Source: Gymnorhina tibicen (Eukaryota; Chordata; Aves; Passeriformes; Artamidae). Taken from it: a stretch of 64,000 nt of DNA. The notes below the pieces were generated by a model, which was given only the letters and a program-made list of their open reading frames with translations, searched no databases and was not told the DNA's origin. Position numbers and translations under genes: made by a program. Below, piece by piece: positions 28,301 to 41,154 of this stretch; position 1 is the first letter of the stretch; each line of letters begins with the position of its first letter. Where the stretch lies: positions 24,620 through 88,619 of the forward strand of contig VXAZ01007904.1 in assembly GCA_013399875.1 (NCBI GenBank). The letters are read 5' to 3'.

Positions 28301-30535
28301 AACAAGTCTAGGTGGGAGATAATAGGCACAGCACCCTGTGTCACATTTTATGTCTTGAAGAATAAATAATGGGGATGTTTGGACAAGTATTTCTCAAAAC
28401 AAAGCCTGTAGTGCCCTGTGAGGATAAAGAGTCACATTTATCAAATGCCAACTAGTCAGTAACTTATTGTGACTTTAAAAAACTGAACCCAAGGACACTG
28501 GGCAAAAGCAAGATTTGAGAACTGCAGCTATACTGTCCAATTTCTAACATGTGAAACCTATTTTGATGGCCATAACCAGCAAGACACGTTCCTTAGTGCA
28601 CACATTTGTAATACTCAGGTTTGTTATTCTGGGTGATTTAAAGTGACTCTGCCGAAAAACTGCTTTGCAAAGACAGTAGACAAGCAAAACTTAGAGGCCA
28701 CAAACACTAGAAGGGGAAAAACTGAACAAGCACTGGCTAATAATAACAGTTCAGTTCGTGTACTTGTGTATGCAGACCCAGCCAAGCCAACAGAAGCTAA
28801 ATAAAAAACTTGAAAGTACAATTAAGCAAAACCTAAAAAAAATCACTTTACTTAAGACACCAATTTCATATGCACATGATGTTGAAAATTTAGAAGAACC
28901 AAAATAATTGAATATTGAAGCAGGATGATAAGAGTCCATACCATTGACACAAGATCATTTTTTCCTCTTAAAAAGAAATCTCTTCTATTAAAACAATTAT
29001 TTTCCTTAAGACTGCTAAATTGCACTAAATATTAACCTTCCTAAAACTGCACAATGACAAACCCTAATAAAAGAAACTTGAGACACGAAAAACCACTGAT
29101 ATATATAGACACAGTTCAATGGATCTTTATAGAGACTCTTCTGTTTCAGACTTTAGTTCATATTGACTATCCACACACATCTAGTTGAAATCCCAGCTCA
29201 AGTCTTTCATACAATTTCTTCTGCTTCTCAGTATTTTTTAATGAGAACTGAGATCTTAATTAAGCCATTCATTTCATTTTATCAGAAAGTCCTTTGCCTG
29301 CTATACATTTTCTATGCAGCTCTAGACATGCATGCATATGCCCAGTGTATGCATCTGTATATTTATATTTACACTAGGAGTACCTAAATATCCACCTACA
29401 GTATTTATGTACACAACTAAAACCCCACAGCTATGTTAGATCTGAATCAACATTACTTTAATGGTGGTTGAACCATCTTTAGTCCATGCTGGGGTTTTCT
29501 GCTATTTATGAGAAACAGGCTGTAAAGCAGTTGACCTTTTTCTCCAGGAGCCAGATAAAATGTCCCAGATGTCCCAGTTTCTTGAATCTCTTGTAATAAC
29601 AACTATCCATGTACCTACATAGAGATAACCCAGATCAGGGCCTGTCCATGGGGTTCAAACTAACCCACCTTCCATGGATACCTGACAGACTGACACCAAA
29701 ATGCTGTCATCTTACCAGCCACTGTTAAAAGCAGGCTCCTGTATGAGGCTGCTATTACATGCACATTTCACACTTGGTTTGCTATAGGAAGCAACAAAAA
29801 ATAGCATTGTAGGTTCACCAATATAAATAGGAAAAGACCAAGTACTTTCTATAAAGAAGTATTCTCACATAACACCAGGAGCCCCCTGAAGTCTTAGACA
29901 CAGTCAAGTTCTATGAAATACACTGCTGATATACCTTGCAGATCAGATAAGAGAATTTTACACTAATCTCAGTTTTCCATCTTAATACAGTCTCTTTGTT
30001 GTGACGGGTAATTATGCAGAGCAGGACAGTCTTCTGAATTCCTGTCTTGTGAAACAAAGGTCACTTTAATTAACATAACCAGTACAACAAAACATTTTCT
30101 AAACTTCCACTCAAGAGAAAAGATTCCCTCACAAAGACAGTAGCTTGACAGCACTGAGAGGATTTCTTGGACTTGGGGGACAGTGCAACATTGCTTGTTT
30201 GTTTTCAATTTTGTGGAGCTCCTCATCTGGTTCACCAGCTATCAAGAACTGACAGAAGTGTCACCTATCTTATCTGAACAGTTCTTATCTTGCTTCTTTT
30301 GACTTCTCTTGAGACAAGCAGCAGTACTTGATACTGCTAAAGGAAAAATCACTGCCTGGTATCTCTAAAAACACAGATTCTCAGGAAGAAAAGAACAGTT
30401 TAATACCTCAAACAATAACACTTTCTTCCTTCAATAATGCTTATGTATTTTCATTGTTTCAAAGTTTCCAAATAAAGCTTAGAAATGAAACACATTAATG
30501 CTACATTCAAATATTTCTCTTCTAACTCAAGCCAG
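19326..30535. other. Long non-coding stretch, nothing recognised
   Basis: Eleven kilobases without a recognisable gene, RNA or transposon. The longest frame is 145 codons on the plus strand (26619-27056), with an overlapping 119-codon minus frame (26795-27154). Both products are low-similarity, and I treat them as chance. Short homopolymer runs, including a G run near 21187, are the only low-complexity features. Confidence 0.55.
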
Positions 30536-30573
30536 AAAAAAAAAACACCAAAAAAAAACTCCCAAAAAAAAAA
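30536..30573 (+). repeat. A-rich low-complexity tract
   Basis: Three runs of 9-10 adenines separated by CACC and CTCCC. It could be the tail of a very old retroposed sequence, but nothing recognisable precedes it. Confidence 0.7.
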
Positions 30574-30754
30574 CTACAGGAAGAGAAATCCTTATTTTTA
30601 CTACAAGAAGTCTCAGTTTTCCATATGAGAAGCCACAGTCTCAAAAAACAGATGACAGAAGAGTCAACATTACTGAAGAGGGTTAAAGTGAGCTGTCAAA
30701 TTACCTTCTCTCCTCTGAGGATATGCACTACAGCACCAGCATGTATCTAGTTCC

Positions 30755-31110
30755 CACATTCAGAGTACGAGAGCCAGGACTAGAACACGTCTGCTAGGCC
30801 TAACAAGGCCCACGGCACATAGTTGTGATAACATATGATGTCTATCACATAACACAGACAGAACATATCCCATTTGATTTAGTCCCTTGGATTCCTTGGA
30901 CTAAGCGAGAAATTGGCAGCCTCCCAGGCTTCCTATGGGCCACTCCCAGGGACGGGACCACCAGAGAACCCTCCCTGAGTCAGGCTATGAACAAAGGCCC
31001 GTGCAGCAGAGCACGCAGGTACCCTGATGAGAGACACCGCCACCACCCCTTTTTCCCCATGGGTAAAGGGGATGATGAGCAGTGCACCAGGAGCACGAAG
31101 CTCTGCTAAG
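30755..31110. other. G+C- and CpG-richer patch
   Basis: About nine CpG dinucleotides occur in about 350 bp, including CACGTC, CACGGC, GGGACGGG, CACGCAGG and CACCGCC, against roughly one or none per 120 bp nearby. A 94-codon plus frame (30825-31109) and a 72-codon minus frame overlap here, as expected where stops are rarer. It could be a recently inserted unrecognised element, a small regulatory region or an exon. I cannot decide between these. Confidence 0.35.
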
Positions 31111-31224
31111 TTTCCACCACTGCCATACATTTTCTCTTCACTAAATACCAATTCACTTGCAGGAAGAAAGACTTACCTAATAGAACTTATTCTTTTTATT
31201 GCAACAAAGAGGGAAATGGGAAAA

Positions 31225-31257
31225 AATAGCTTGAAACTATACCAGTTTCAAGCTATT
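31225..31257 (+). repeat. Perfect inverted repeat: 14-bp stem, 5-nt loop
   Basis: AATAGCTTGAAACT at 31225-31238 is followed by the loop ATACC and then the exact reverse complement AGTTTCAAGCTATT at 31244-31257. Pairing stops at the next base on both sides. By rough calculation a perfect 14-bp stem with a loop of 8 or less is expected well under 0.01 times in 64 kb, so it probably arose by a copying event such as template switching, or is retained. Confidence 0.9.
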
Positions 31258-34200
31258 ATTAACTATCAGGCACACACTGACAGTAGGAAAGATGAGGTGG
31301 AAAGAAGACTTTCAGTAGCCAAAGAGCTCTTTCATCATCTGACCAGCTTAATATATTGCATTAAAATAAGTATTAAAATACAGAAAAATCAAGTATATCT
31401 AGTAATTTTACAAGGAGTATCCTGCTGCAGATTTCTTTTTGCACATGACTAATGCATCTTTGCCATGTACAAAAAAAGCCTTGTGAAATGAGCAGTGCTA
31501 ACATTTTCTAACAAATGAGATGACATTACAGAACAGGATCCTTTTTGTTACTTGTGAAAAGAACATGCTCTTGGTGCAATTGATTTCACACATAAAAGGC
31601 AACGGTTTCAAAGACCAACACTGCTATTTTTGGCCAGTTAGTAGAAACCCATTTCTAAAGCTGATAGCAGCTCTGACAATTAATTACAACCTAAAGATCA
31701 AGCATGTCAAATCCTTGTGAAATCCCCAGACATGAATCAGAATGACTCCTGAGGGCCTCCATAGCGTTCAGAGCAAGTATTCCCTCTTTTTGCAGATCAT
31801 CTTTTAGTGTCTCTGAGCTGCACAGATTATCAGCATGAATATTTTATGGAATAAGATCAAGGTAAATAGAGCCAGGAGGTGTACAATTTCCTGAGTTTAT
31901 GTACAGCAGACCTGCCACTGGTAAATTACTGCTCAGTTAGGCACTTAGACATATTACAGCCAGGTGAGTTGTGGGGAAAGACTCACAAACAAGACTAAAA
32001 TATATTGCAGGGCAAACTGCAATTCTGCCAGTACACACCTACAAAGTTCATTTTCCACAACCGTGCTAGGCATTCCATTAAGGTTCCTAATGAATTTGTG
32101 CAGCAGCAATACAGGGCTACAAATACATTAAGAATATTAAAATATATGTATAAATATTATGCCATAATGTTCTTTATGCTGATCTAAGTCAGGGTAAGAG
32201 CTGAAGGACGTTTCCTGGTGAGCTCACAGGCCTAAAGACATAACCCAGCCGTGACCGTCCCCAAGGATGATGAAGGGAGCAGTCTCCACTCTTCCAAGCA
32301 GGCTGAGCTAATCAACACATCTGAACATCTACTGCAGAATTTGCATAAGAAATCTATTGAAATTGATTTGTTGTTATGGATTCATTTTGCCAAAAAAACA
32401 ACTGTAATAGGTTGGCACAGTAATGACTTGAAGTCTCCCACAATAGCATAAAATACTGATTCTTCTGGAAAAATAAAGTGGATTCTGATGTACCATTTAG
32501 CTTTCCCGGAAAGAGACCATGCCAACAACACAAGCTAATGTTGAATTTGCCATCTCCAGGTTTCCTAAGACTGGAGAGAAGGTTTGAAATGTATGTGGAC
32601 TCTGATTAAATTCAGCAATCAATGCAGTAAAAAAAGATATTACAAGAGCTTTTAAGTAGACAAACTGCAACAGTCTTTACTTATTTTCATCTATTCCTCC
32701 TCCCTGGAGTCAGCAACTTATTAAAAAAATACCTTGGGAAACTTCTTACTTCTACAAAGACATGTTGACTTTTTGACACTATGATAATTAAAGTCAACAT
32801 GGAAAATACAAGCCAAAGTAGAAAATCTAGATTCTGAAAGCAGGTATCAACCAAGTCAAATCCAACTTTTAAAAATAAAATCCTCAAGAAACGAGTCACC
32901 CACCCCCAAAGCAAATGCAACAGGAGAGGCAACTTACTCACTTCAGTTTTGCATTCCCCTCTGCCTTCTCTGTTTATTTTACATGCAAACCGTACTTTAT
33001 TAGTTACTGCTAAGGCACTGGCATTTTCCAGCCAGCCAGATGAACAAAAGCCCAGCTAAAAGGCAATTAATAGCAAGGTATATCCTCTTTTCTCTGCTTT
33101 ACCAAATGGCATACCTTCTGAAAGGACACCATGTTCACAGCCACAAACCAGGCCACAGTTAAATGCTGCACTTCAAGTCACCTTTGTGATTCTTTAGCAC
33201 TCATGGAAGGAGCTACCACACTCATAGGAAGTTAATAGCCATGTTTCTACTCATTTGGAAAAAGGCGTAAGAGAACTCCCTTATCTCTGACAGCTTTCAG
33301 AAGTGGTATGGAAAGCAAGGCGAGAACAAGCCAGATACCACTGTTTTTAAGTAAGCACACTTCTGCCTAAGTGCCAAATTCCATCCTAACAACAGAGACC
33401 TTTTTAAGCCACTGTGACACATTAAAGTGTGAGCTCGTTCCTAGAACTACATTATTATGTTATTCTGGTGTAGTAGTCTTAGGTTTCTTAATGGTTTGCA
33501 GTGAAGAATTTAGATTATACTTTTGGAGAAAGACCAAAGTACACTTTACATTAAAACATGAAGCAAACAGCCATAGCTGCTGAGCCTCACAAGGCTCCAA
33601 AACACCTGCCAAACAAGAGGAAAAAAACCCACATCCAACATGTGCACATTCCAACAGTCCCACCCCTCGCCGCAAACAAACCAGCACTCGGGCAGCTCTG
33701 GTTTGCTCCTCCATGAGACACACTGCGCACACAAGATTGTTCATTAAGATATTAGTACCTATGTGGAAGAGACTAGTAGCTATCAGAGCTGTTACCAGCA
33801 ACTAAGAACAGCAATCCTTCATGCCTTGCCAACTCAGGACTTTGCAGTCCCATGCAAAATCTGCAGTGGTTAGCTTTTATTTTCCTCTATCCATCCTAGA
33901 CCCGCTCACTATCTAATCAGAGCTCTGATATAAGCAACTGTGCCAGAAAGAGGAGCTAATTTCAGAACAATCTTTCCTTGGCAACTTTATATAACACAAA
34001 GCAGCCCTGAAACAGGAAACACCTTCCAAGCCAGGCAGTTTTATTTCCTCAGGTGTCATTGCCACAGCCAGGCAAATGTTTCTAGCAGAAGTTACAGAGT
34101 GGTACATTTTGGCAACTGCTCCAAGTGTTCATCAGCTTTGTATGGAAACTCGCAGCCTATTAGAAAATATTCTAGCAGATTATGCACTGAAAATAAATAA

Positions 34201-34630
34201 CTTGTTTTCACATCCTTGACGATATATACAATAGAGAGCATAGTCCATATTAAAGTTTGTAACACTCCTACTTAAGGAGAAGAGTGTAGATTTAAGGAAG
34301 ACGTAGTTCCAAGCAACAAAGGTAACAAAAACATGCATACAAAAGATTTATTACTTGTTACACATGAAAAATAGAACAGGCAGTTTAAACTATTTTAAAA
34401 TTGCTTCATTTAAGATTGCCACCTGAAACTGTTGCCATTATGCCATTTAAGTAAATACATCACACCTGGTGAGCACTGTGCTTGGGAGATAGCAATTACA
34501 GATGCATTACAGGATAACCAGCTCAATCCTTTACGTCCAAGTAACCATGCTATGCTCTGTTTCCACATCCTAAACATTCTGTTAAAAAAATACTCAATGC
34601 AAAATATAAATACTCCAGACAAGAGAAGTT
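31258..34630. other. Non-coding DNA, nothing recognised
   Basis: Frames of up to 113 codons on either strand (33460-33801, minus) show no recognisable product. No transposon or RNA signal was seen. Confidence 0.55.
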
Positions 34631-34647
34631 AAAAAAAAAAAAAAAAA
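34631..34647 (+). repeat. A17 tract followed by an ACCAAACC-rich tail
   Basis: Seventeen adenines followed by CCAAACCAAACAAAAACC. It might be the tail of a retroposed copy to the left, but there is no AATAAA just upstream and no recognisable body. A simple A-rich microsatellite is the safer reading. Confidence 0.75.
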
Positions 34648-35544
34648 CCAAACCAAACAAAAACCAGACACTTATTTCTCTGACCACACACAAGTTTGTC
34701 AAATAAGAACTTGCTCTCTCTTCCTACTGCTCCATCTTTTTCTATGTTGAAACCAGTATCAGAAGCCAGGACAAGGGATGAAATGAAAAATAAAACATGA
34801 CACTGGAAGCCAATTTTTGCTTGTGATTCCAGGGCACAGAACTGACAAGCAGCAGGGAATGCTTTGGCCCAAGACTTTAAAAAGTCAAGGTGAATTTTAG
34901 TGCTAAGTAAAAGGCAGGTCAGAAAAATTAACACCAACAGGAGTGAAAATTCTGTTGCATTTTGGAATGTTTTCTTAGACTTAAAACCTCTGTAATTGCA
35001 GCCCTTCCTCACCTTGATTGGAGGATTGACATCTTCACAGTGTCCCCTTAAATAGAGTTGTATTTTCAGATGATCAACTTCTATATAATCATACTTTTCA
35101 TATATAAGCTTCCTTATTGCAGGCTGAGTTTAAAAAAAAAAAAAAGTCAACCGTCAAGACTGTTGAAAGCTAAGACAGCCTACTTGGGATCAATTCTTTA
35201 CAGTGAACTATCAGAAGAAAAAATACGTTCAGTCTATAAAAAAGTTTTTGAATCTTGGTTTTATCCTGAACACGGTAGTTGGTACTTATTCCTAAGACAG
35301 CATAAAGAACGTCTAAGCATGAACAGTTTAAAACCCTTCATAAAGTAAAGGCCAATGTCTTCATTGAAAGAAACCTAGATGCCTAAAGCACTTGTAAATA
35401 CAAAAATTGGAGCTATCTTTGTTGTTTGCTATTCTTTATGAAAACAGCATCTATCCTCATTCTAAAGAGCCACAAAGGGCCTGATGCTCAAGGAGCAGCT
35501 ATTGATCCATGTAGAGGATCAAGCTTACTGTAATCAAATTTCAG
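34648..35544. other. Non-coding DNA with an A14 tract
   Basis: The A14 run is at 35132-35145. A 127-codon minus frame (34629-35012) ends in the poly-T complement of the A17 tract, which gives it an artificial phenylalanine tail. I do not regard it as a gene. Confidence 0.5.
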
Positions 35545-36125
35545 CGTCCCACAGTAAATTTCAGTTTATCATGTCATTCCTAACTGATAGTCCTTCATCT
35601 CCGAGACAGACCTTCTCCTCTTGTTTCTTGTCTGAACGCACTAGAGTAATGTGAAAAGCGTACACAAGTTCAAGACGTTCCTAGAAGCACAGTGCATTGA
35701 GATGTACTTTACTGGCACAAACTAGCTCACAAGTCTCTGAGCTACAGGTACCAGACGCTCTTGCAGTACTTGGGAACTGTCACGCTTCTCCTTTAGTATC
35801 TGGTGGGATTCACTGCCAAAGACAGAACGCAGTTTGAGGTAGAGGCTGAATCTGAGCCAGTAGGGCACTCATTTTTTAGTGTTATATTAAGGAGTACTAA
35901 CCAGCTCACGCCTCCACTGTCTGCTGTATAAATACAAGTTGCAAGATTTGTTTATTAAGAGAGAAGCTTGTGCACCATCGGGGGGACCAAAACGAACACC
36001 TCCAGCCCACTGCAGTTTACAACTGCCAGTTTAGCAGCAGCTGAAAGCCGACCTACAGTGGCTCATCCAAGACACAGCACGCAAACGCAGAATTCCAAGG
36101 ATTTGCAAGATATTTCATTTCTCCG
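35545..36125. promoter_or_regulatory. CpG-enriched patch, possible regulatory region or insert
   Basis: About 15 CpGs lie within about 580 bp, whereas many neighbouring 60-base lines have none. The patch also contains TATAAATAC near 35930, a GGGGGG run near 35980, and G+C visibly above the flanks. On the minus strand a donor-like ATG|GTGAGC lies near 36175, just outside the patch. A weak promoter or first exon, an old LTR, or a young insertion with undecayed CpGs would all fit. There is no open frame or terminal repeat to decide, and it falls short of formal CpG-island density. Confidence 0.3.
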
Positions 36126-37685
36126 ACACATACAGTATTTTTAAGGAGAAAGACAGCTAAAGGAAGGAGATGCTCACCATCTCATCCATCCCATGTGGTT
36201 GGAGAACACATCTGGACTCCTCCAAAGCCACAATCCACCACCCATCCTCCTTTAAACAATGGTGGATTTTAATCCAACAAACATCAGAATATCCTCTGTG
36301 AGATAACTAATTTGCTTATTCTTTATGAACAATAGGTTGTAGTTATTACCTTTATTTTGCACATCAGCAAATACTTACAGGAGTTTGTAAACAAAGCTTT
36401 TTAAAGTTATTACAACTATTAAAAATTCTTACATTATTTTAAACAATTCTTTAATATTTACATGCTTTAAAATATTAATATTTATCAAATGTATATTTTT
36501 ATCTTTTTAATTTTTTTAAGCATATTTCTTAAGTAAGTCCTTCTACAAATGTAGGGTTCAGAGGAATTGTGGCATTTCTAGGTGTGGGAGGACTTTAATT
36601 TGAAAGGAGGCTTTTTCCAATAAGACAGTTTAGTTCTATATAAACTAAGTTTCAAAAAGAGAGTCCTTTTTATGGTTTTAGAGTAAGAAATCCCTTTATG
36701 TCAGCTAAAAAGCTCTTAACCATAATAAGAAAAAATCCTTGGTCACAAATATGAGCCAATTTAAGTAAACAATAAACAAACAAAAACTATCATTACAAGT
36801 GAAAAATGAGTCCTGGAGCTTTTTTTCAGCAGTTATTTTTTTACTTCCTGCACTCTCACAAAACACATCAAGAATTCTTTTCAGCCAAACACCCGCCCAA
36901 CAGCAACCCACAGAAAAAAAACAGCCATTAAGAAAGCAAACACAATTGTATCATTTATACCTGCTTCATAACAGAAATAAAGGCAATATCAAAGGCCTTC
37001 TCCCACTTTGGATATTTATGCACAATGCAGAAGTCTAGCACTTGTTTGTTTGGTAATGGTTTAGACCTCAAGCAGGAAAAACCCACACAAATATTCCCCA
37101 ACCAACAGTATAATTCAGCATATAAAAACTCAACATTTACTGAGTATCATGGCCATAAACCTGCCCAACAAAGAGAGAGTAAGACAAACTTCATACTTAT
37201 ATAGCAATCTAAACTGGAAAGCATTAAAATATACCACATGGGCTCACTACTACAACAATCAAGACAAAAAATAGTCTCTGCTATCAATCTTCAGTAGCCA
37301 GCTCCCACTTTTTTTGCCCTGTTTTATGAACCACTTCTTCCTACAGAATCCTTTCCAGGCCCTTACTTCAAGCCTACTATCTTTGCTAGGTCAGCTACAA
37401 TATTTTGTTCTATAAAATAACAGAAGTCTTACCAAATTTTACTCATCCACAGACTCTGAATGCTCAGGTACCATTACTTTACACTCACTCTATCAGGCTC
37501 TCCTTCCACCAAGTGTGAAGGTGGCATAGTAAAAGAGCTCTGGAACTTTCTGCTGTTATGAAGGCACTTGGTCCAACTGCAGATGTTTCCTCTTTCTAAT
37601 AGAAACACCTTGATTGATTGATTACAGCTGTGCCTCATTTGTTTCATCACCAGGTTTTCCTGAGGAGTAACACTAACTATCCAAA
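36126..37685. other. Non-coding DNA including an extreme A+T block
   Basis: About 36405-36530 is nearly pure A+T, rich in AATATT and TTTAA words. No gene is visible. The 68- and 79-codon opposite-strand frames near 36705-37038 are overlapping shadows without a recognisable product. Confidence 0.55.
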
Positions 37686-37813
37686 TTTTAGCCCTGTAGG
37701 AGCTAAAATTAAATTATATAAAAATATACAACAAATATTTATACTCTTTATAAATTTAAATATTTATAATTTATATAATAAGACTATACATTTTAGCCCT
37801 CTAGGGGCTAAAA
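37686..37813. repeat. Twin palindromes flanking an A+T-only core
   Basis: Two near-palindromes of about 23 bp (37686-37708 and 37791-37813) share TTTTAGCCCT at the left and GCTAAAA at the right, with slightly different centres (GTAGGA against CTAGGG). Each folds on itself, and they also pair with each other as inverted or direct copies. The 82 bp between them is almost purely A+T. The arrangement is reminiscent of a very small non-autonomous DNA element or a cruciform-prone site. No target-site duplication is clear. Confidence 0.7.
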
Positions 37814-37980
37814 ATAGAAAGACAAGGCAAGCATGGTCTGGCCAAGAGATAAAAAGGACTCAAGGCCCACCAGGAGTTTGAAAAATTTTCCCTCAAATAG
37901 TAAAGATAACACAAGCAAAATAGGAGTCTCCAAAGCATCTAACAGAAACACTTTGTATAGTTACATCTATATGTTCGCCA

Positions 37981-37998
37981 GTTAATTAAGTAATTAAC
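37981..37998 (+). repeat. Short inverted repeat, 8-bp stem
   Basis: GTTAATTA, the two-base centre AG, then TAATTAAC. Alone this is near chance level. It is noted because it lies within 200 bp of the twin palindromes. Confidence 0.6.
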
Positions 37999-40900
37999 AG
38001 GTGTTAAAACCCCTTCTCTCTCTTTACAAAGACTAATCACAGACAGAAAAGAAGAACATACGGAAATGAAAAATAGTCTTACAACATCCAGGTATGTGGG
38101 AGACAGACCTTCTGGGGATCCCGAAGGTAGGAGCACGAATACTAAATTACCTCATCAAGACTCAGCTGCCAAAAACTCCTGGGGAAGCACCAGGGCCCAA
38201 AGCTGCTCCTCCCAGTGTAATATGGGACGGCTGCAGCTTGTTTAGAGGAATAACTAAAGATGATACACCGAGAAGGAAAGTGATCCTACTTTAAGATTAG
38301 TCTCTAGTTCTTAATGGATTGCCAAAAGTAAATATACATTTATTTGTGTATTTTACACATAATGCTTGCTTGGATATCCCTCCAAAAATGTTGTTAATCT
38401 GATAACTAAGAACATACCACTAAAGAAAAAATAAAACTATTTTCTTTCAAAAGTAAAATATTCCTTACTGTTTTACAGAAAAGCAGGCTCCTCTACAAGT
38501 ACATGCTGTGGGGTCTTTTTAATGATAAACTGAAGCAGTACATAATGATAAATGAAAAAGTGAAAGGTACATACAAGTATTTTAACCTGCAGTATGCAGA
38601 GGTCAGTCTGTTACACTCAAAAATTATTTTCAACTTGAACAATTCTGTTGACCTTTCACCTTTGTCAGATCTCTAACTCATGTAAAACTGTAATAGGTAC
38701 ACACATTTCTTGTGAATAAGTTTGCAACAAATCCTCACAGCAACAAACCCTACAAGTTCACCCTCAGTAAAGCGGCAAACACCCGAAGGGAACGTATAGC
38801 ATACAATATACATTCCTTACGGGGAGTGAGATTTGTCCTTCCTCCTCAGAGGGTGCATGGTGATGACCTCGAGAATATAAAGGATTTGTGGATCATGGCA
38901 ATTAACAATGGCTCCTACTTTTTTGTCAAGAAACAGGGAGTCCCAAGGAACCAGTTCAACAGTTCAAAGAATGTCTCACCTGCCAGGAAAGGCTTCTGAC
39001 ACACTGACTGAAAATACTGACGGGAGGGAGGCCATGCAGCCTCTGCAGATTTTCAGGTGCCTTGGACATTATTCCTTCAGAACAGCCACACTCCACAATC
39101 TTTTTCCATAGAGATTCTCTTCAGGTACAAGTCCAGACATGATGGTGAAGGGGCTAATTCTTCACCCTGGAACTTCACTGTGTTCGTGACTCATGTGCTC
39201 CCTTCCCTTGAAACGGCTCCCACAAGACCCTGACAGACAACTTGCTTGAACCACCAGGAGGTCAAACTCGATAAAATCTTCAAATATTGTCCTTTCTTGT
39301 GTATTTCCTTATCCTCCTACACTTGTGAGACCCATCTATACTGCAGTACCAGCTATCTGGTCTAGCAATATTGTTATTCCCTCTTTCCCATCTCACAGAG
39401 CTCATTCTCATGTCTCTCCATGCCCTGCTCCAAAGTGTGTTCAAATCAAAGGTTCTCATTTTTTTCCTCTTTCCCTCAATTGTGCTTAATTAGGCTACTT
39501 TTTTTCTTTGAAGTCAAGGGGAAGAGTCCTATTTATTTCAATGAATATTTAGCCTGGCCTTTTCCTTCCAGTGTTCTACCTCACTGCATCTTCAAACACA
39601 TTGTTCCATAGGGACAGGGATGCATCCAAATAAAGATTAATTAAAAGGCAATTACTTTGTTATTATTAATTGACGAAACAGGATCACTTTTTCTAGTGTC
39701 AATGAACTTCGATACACTAATAAAATTAACAAATATCAAAGTGTTTCAGGTCTGAAATTGAAACATTTACACTAAATCTGAGTAACTTTTCCAAATACTG
39801 GGCAAATAGTCAATACACTTTGAAATACAAAAATATCTCCAGTGCTCCAAGATGAAGCTGAGCAAATTTCATGGAGTGAAATGAGAGTAGACATTATTTG
39901 CACCTTCGAAGCATGCACTATATTTTCATCTTGGTGTTTAAAATAAGGCCACTGAGAGGAGAATTTCCACTGCCCCAGCTGTCAGTACCTGGTTTTGTGA
40001 CTTGTCTGCTGGGGCATTACTCATTTCCCATTGCAAATCTGAGATTACTATTCACTTGGACAGACCGGCTCCTGATTGCACCCTGACGATGCATCCTCAG
40101 ACCAGCTCATGGCACTGGCAAGATCAACGTGTAGGACGAGAATAGGAGCAAAACACAAATAAATTTTGCTTAGATCAAAGAGATGCAATCACACCCTTTC
40201 AATACTACCTGACATCTTCTTGACAATATTATGAGGCAATTAATGTCTATATGTATTGGCTGATGGAGGTGAATTATGGTAAATTCTGGGAGGCAACTGT
40301 CTAAAGCAGGGGAAGCTGATTAATTACCCAGCAATAATTCATTATTAAGACATTTAGGTGTACTTGTGCACCACAAAGTCAGCGGGAGCAGGAGACAATA
40401 AATTCTATAAATACTATTCAGACTAAACAGTGTTTGCAGCTATAGCCGTAGAGGAACATATACACAGAGACAGTGTCACCATCTTAGAAAAATTAGGTGC
40501 TTGGATGCAAATTATCAAACCAAGTGGGCTGTCTCCATCCCATGAAATGGAGGTATCAGCACATGCAGCAGGAGCCCCTATGCTGGAATGCTCAGTATTT
40601 CTCAGGTCTGCCTGTTTTCTATATGAAATATTGACCATACACCCAAGGGGACAAACAAGGAGCCAGACTGCAAAGCCTTGGGCTCCTATCTCACACTGCT
40701 AAACTGAAGCAAATGCACGTGAAAATACATGAAGCCTGAATATACCTTTGCAGATAAAGATCTGTATGTTAATACTGATGTTGATTGACTAAATATCATT
40801 TAAAGCAGCTATCTGCCTGCATATCACATACAAGTCTCTTTTCAGGTGTGTACAAGGAATGTGTCTATTTCACAGCATTTTTTCCTTTCCTTTTTCTTTA

Positions 40901-41124
40901 TCTGGATCATAGACATGATACATTTCTTGGCCACCACCAAACCATTGCCCCTTATGTGGATTGTTCCCTAAAGAGTTTTAAGTATTAGAGCAATGGACTA
41001 CTGCACAGCACCAAATTTCAATGGTGACTTAACTATTCTACAAAGGGGATTTATCACAGTGAGACTCCTCAGGAATACACAATATTTTAAATTTCACTGA
41101 CATTTCTCACTAATAAAACAGCGC
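37999..41124. other. Non-coding DNA with a modest CpG-richer patch
   Basis: Around 38765-39020 about seven CpGs occur in 260 bp (AAGCGGC, ACCCGAAG, GAACGTA, TTACGGGG, CTCGAG, TGACGGG), coinciding with a 95-codon plus frame (38712-38999) whose product is unrecognised. Another 90-codon frame (40430-40702) looks moderately protein-like (VEEHIHRDSVTILEKLGAW) but has no supporting signals. Neither is strong enough to call. Confidence 0.45.
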
Positions 41125-41154
41125 TTCTATTTTAGCAGTGATTCTAAAATAGAA
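41125..41154 (+). repeat. Inverted repeat: 11-bp perfect stem, 8-nt loop
   Basis: TTCTATTTTAG at 41125-41135 pairs exactly with CTAAAATAGAA at 41144-41154 across the loop CAGTGATT. A stem of this length is expected about 0.1-0.3 times in this much A+T-rich DNA, so it is mildly unusual. Confidence 0.85.

Noticed and set aside
34631..34647. A17 tract as the tail of a processed pseudogene
   Set aside because: No AATAAA just upstream, no recognisable gene body and no target-site duplication.
34629..35012. 127-codon minus-strand frame with apparent hydrophobic segments
   Set aside because: Its end is translated poly-T, and hydrophobic residues follow from T-rich codons. No domain or splice support.
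39045..40050. Two similar short peptides (GHYSFRTATLHNLF and GHYSFPIANLRLLF) in frames about 1 kb apart
   Set aside because: The underlying DNA is only loosely alike over about 45 bp and flanks do not align, so coincidence is likely.
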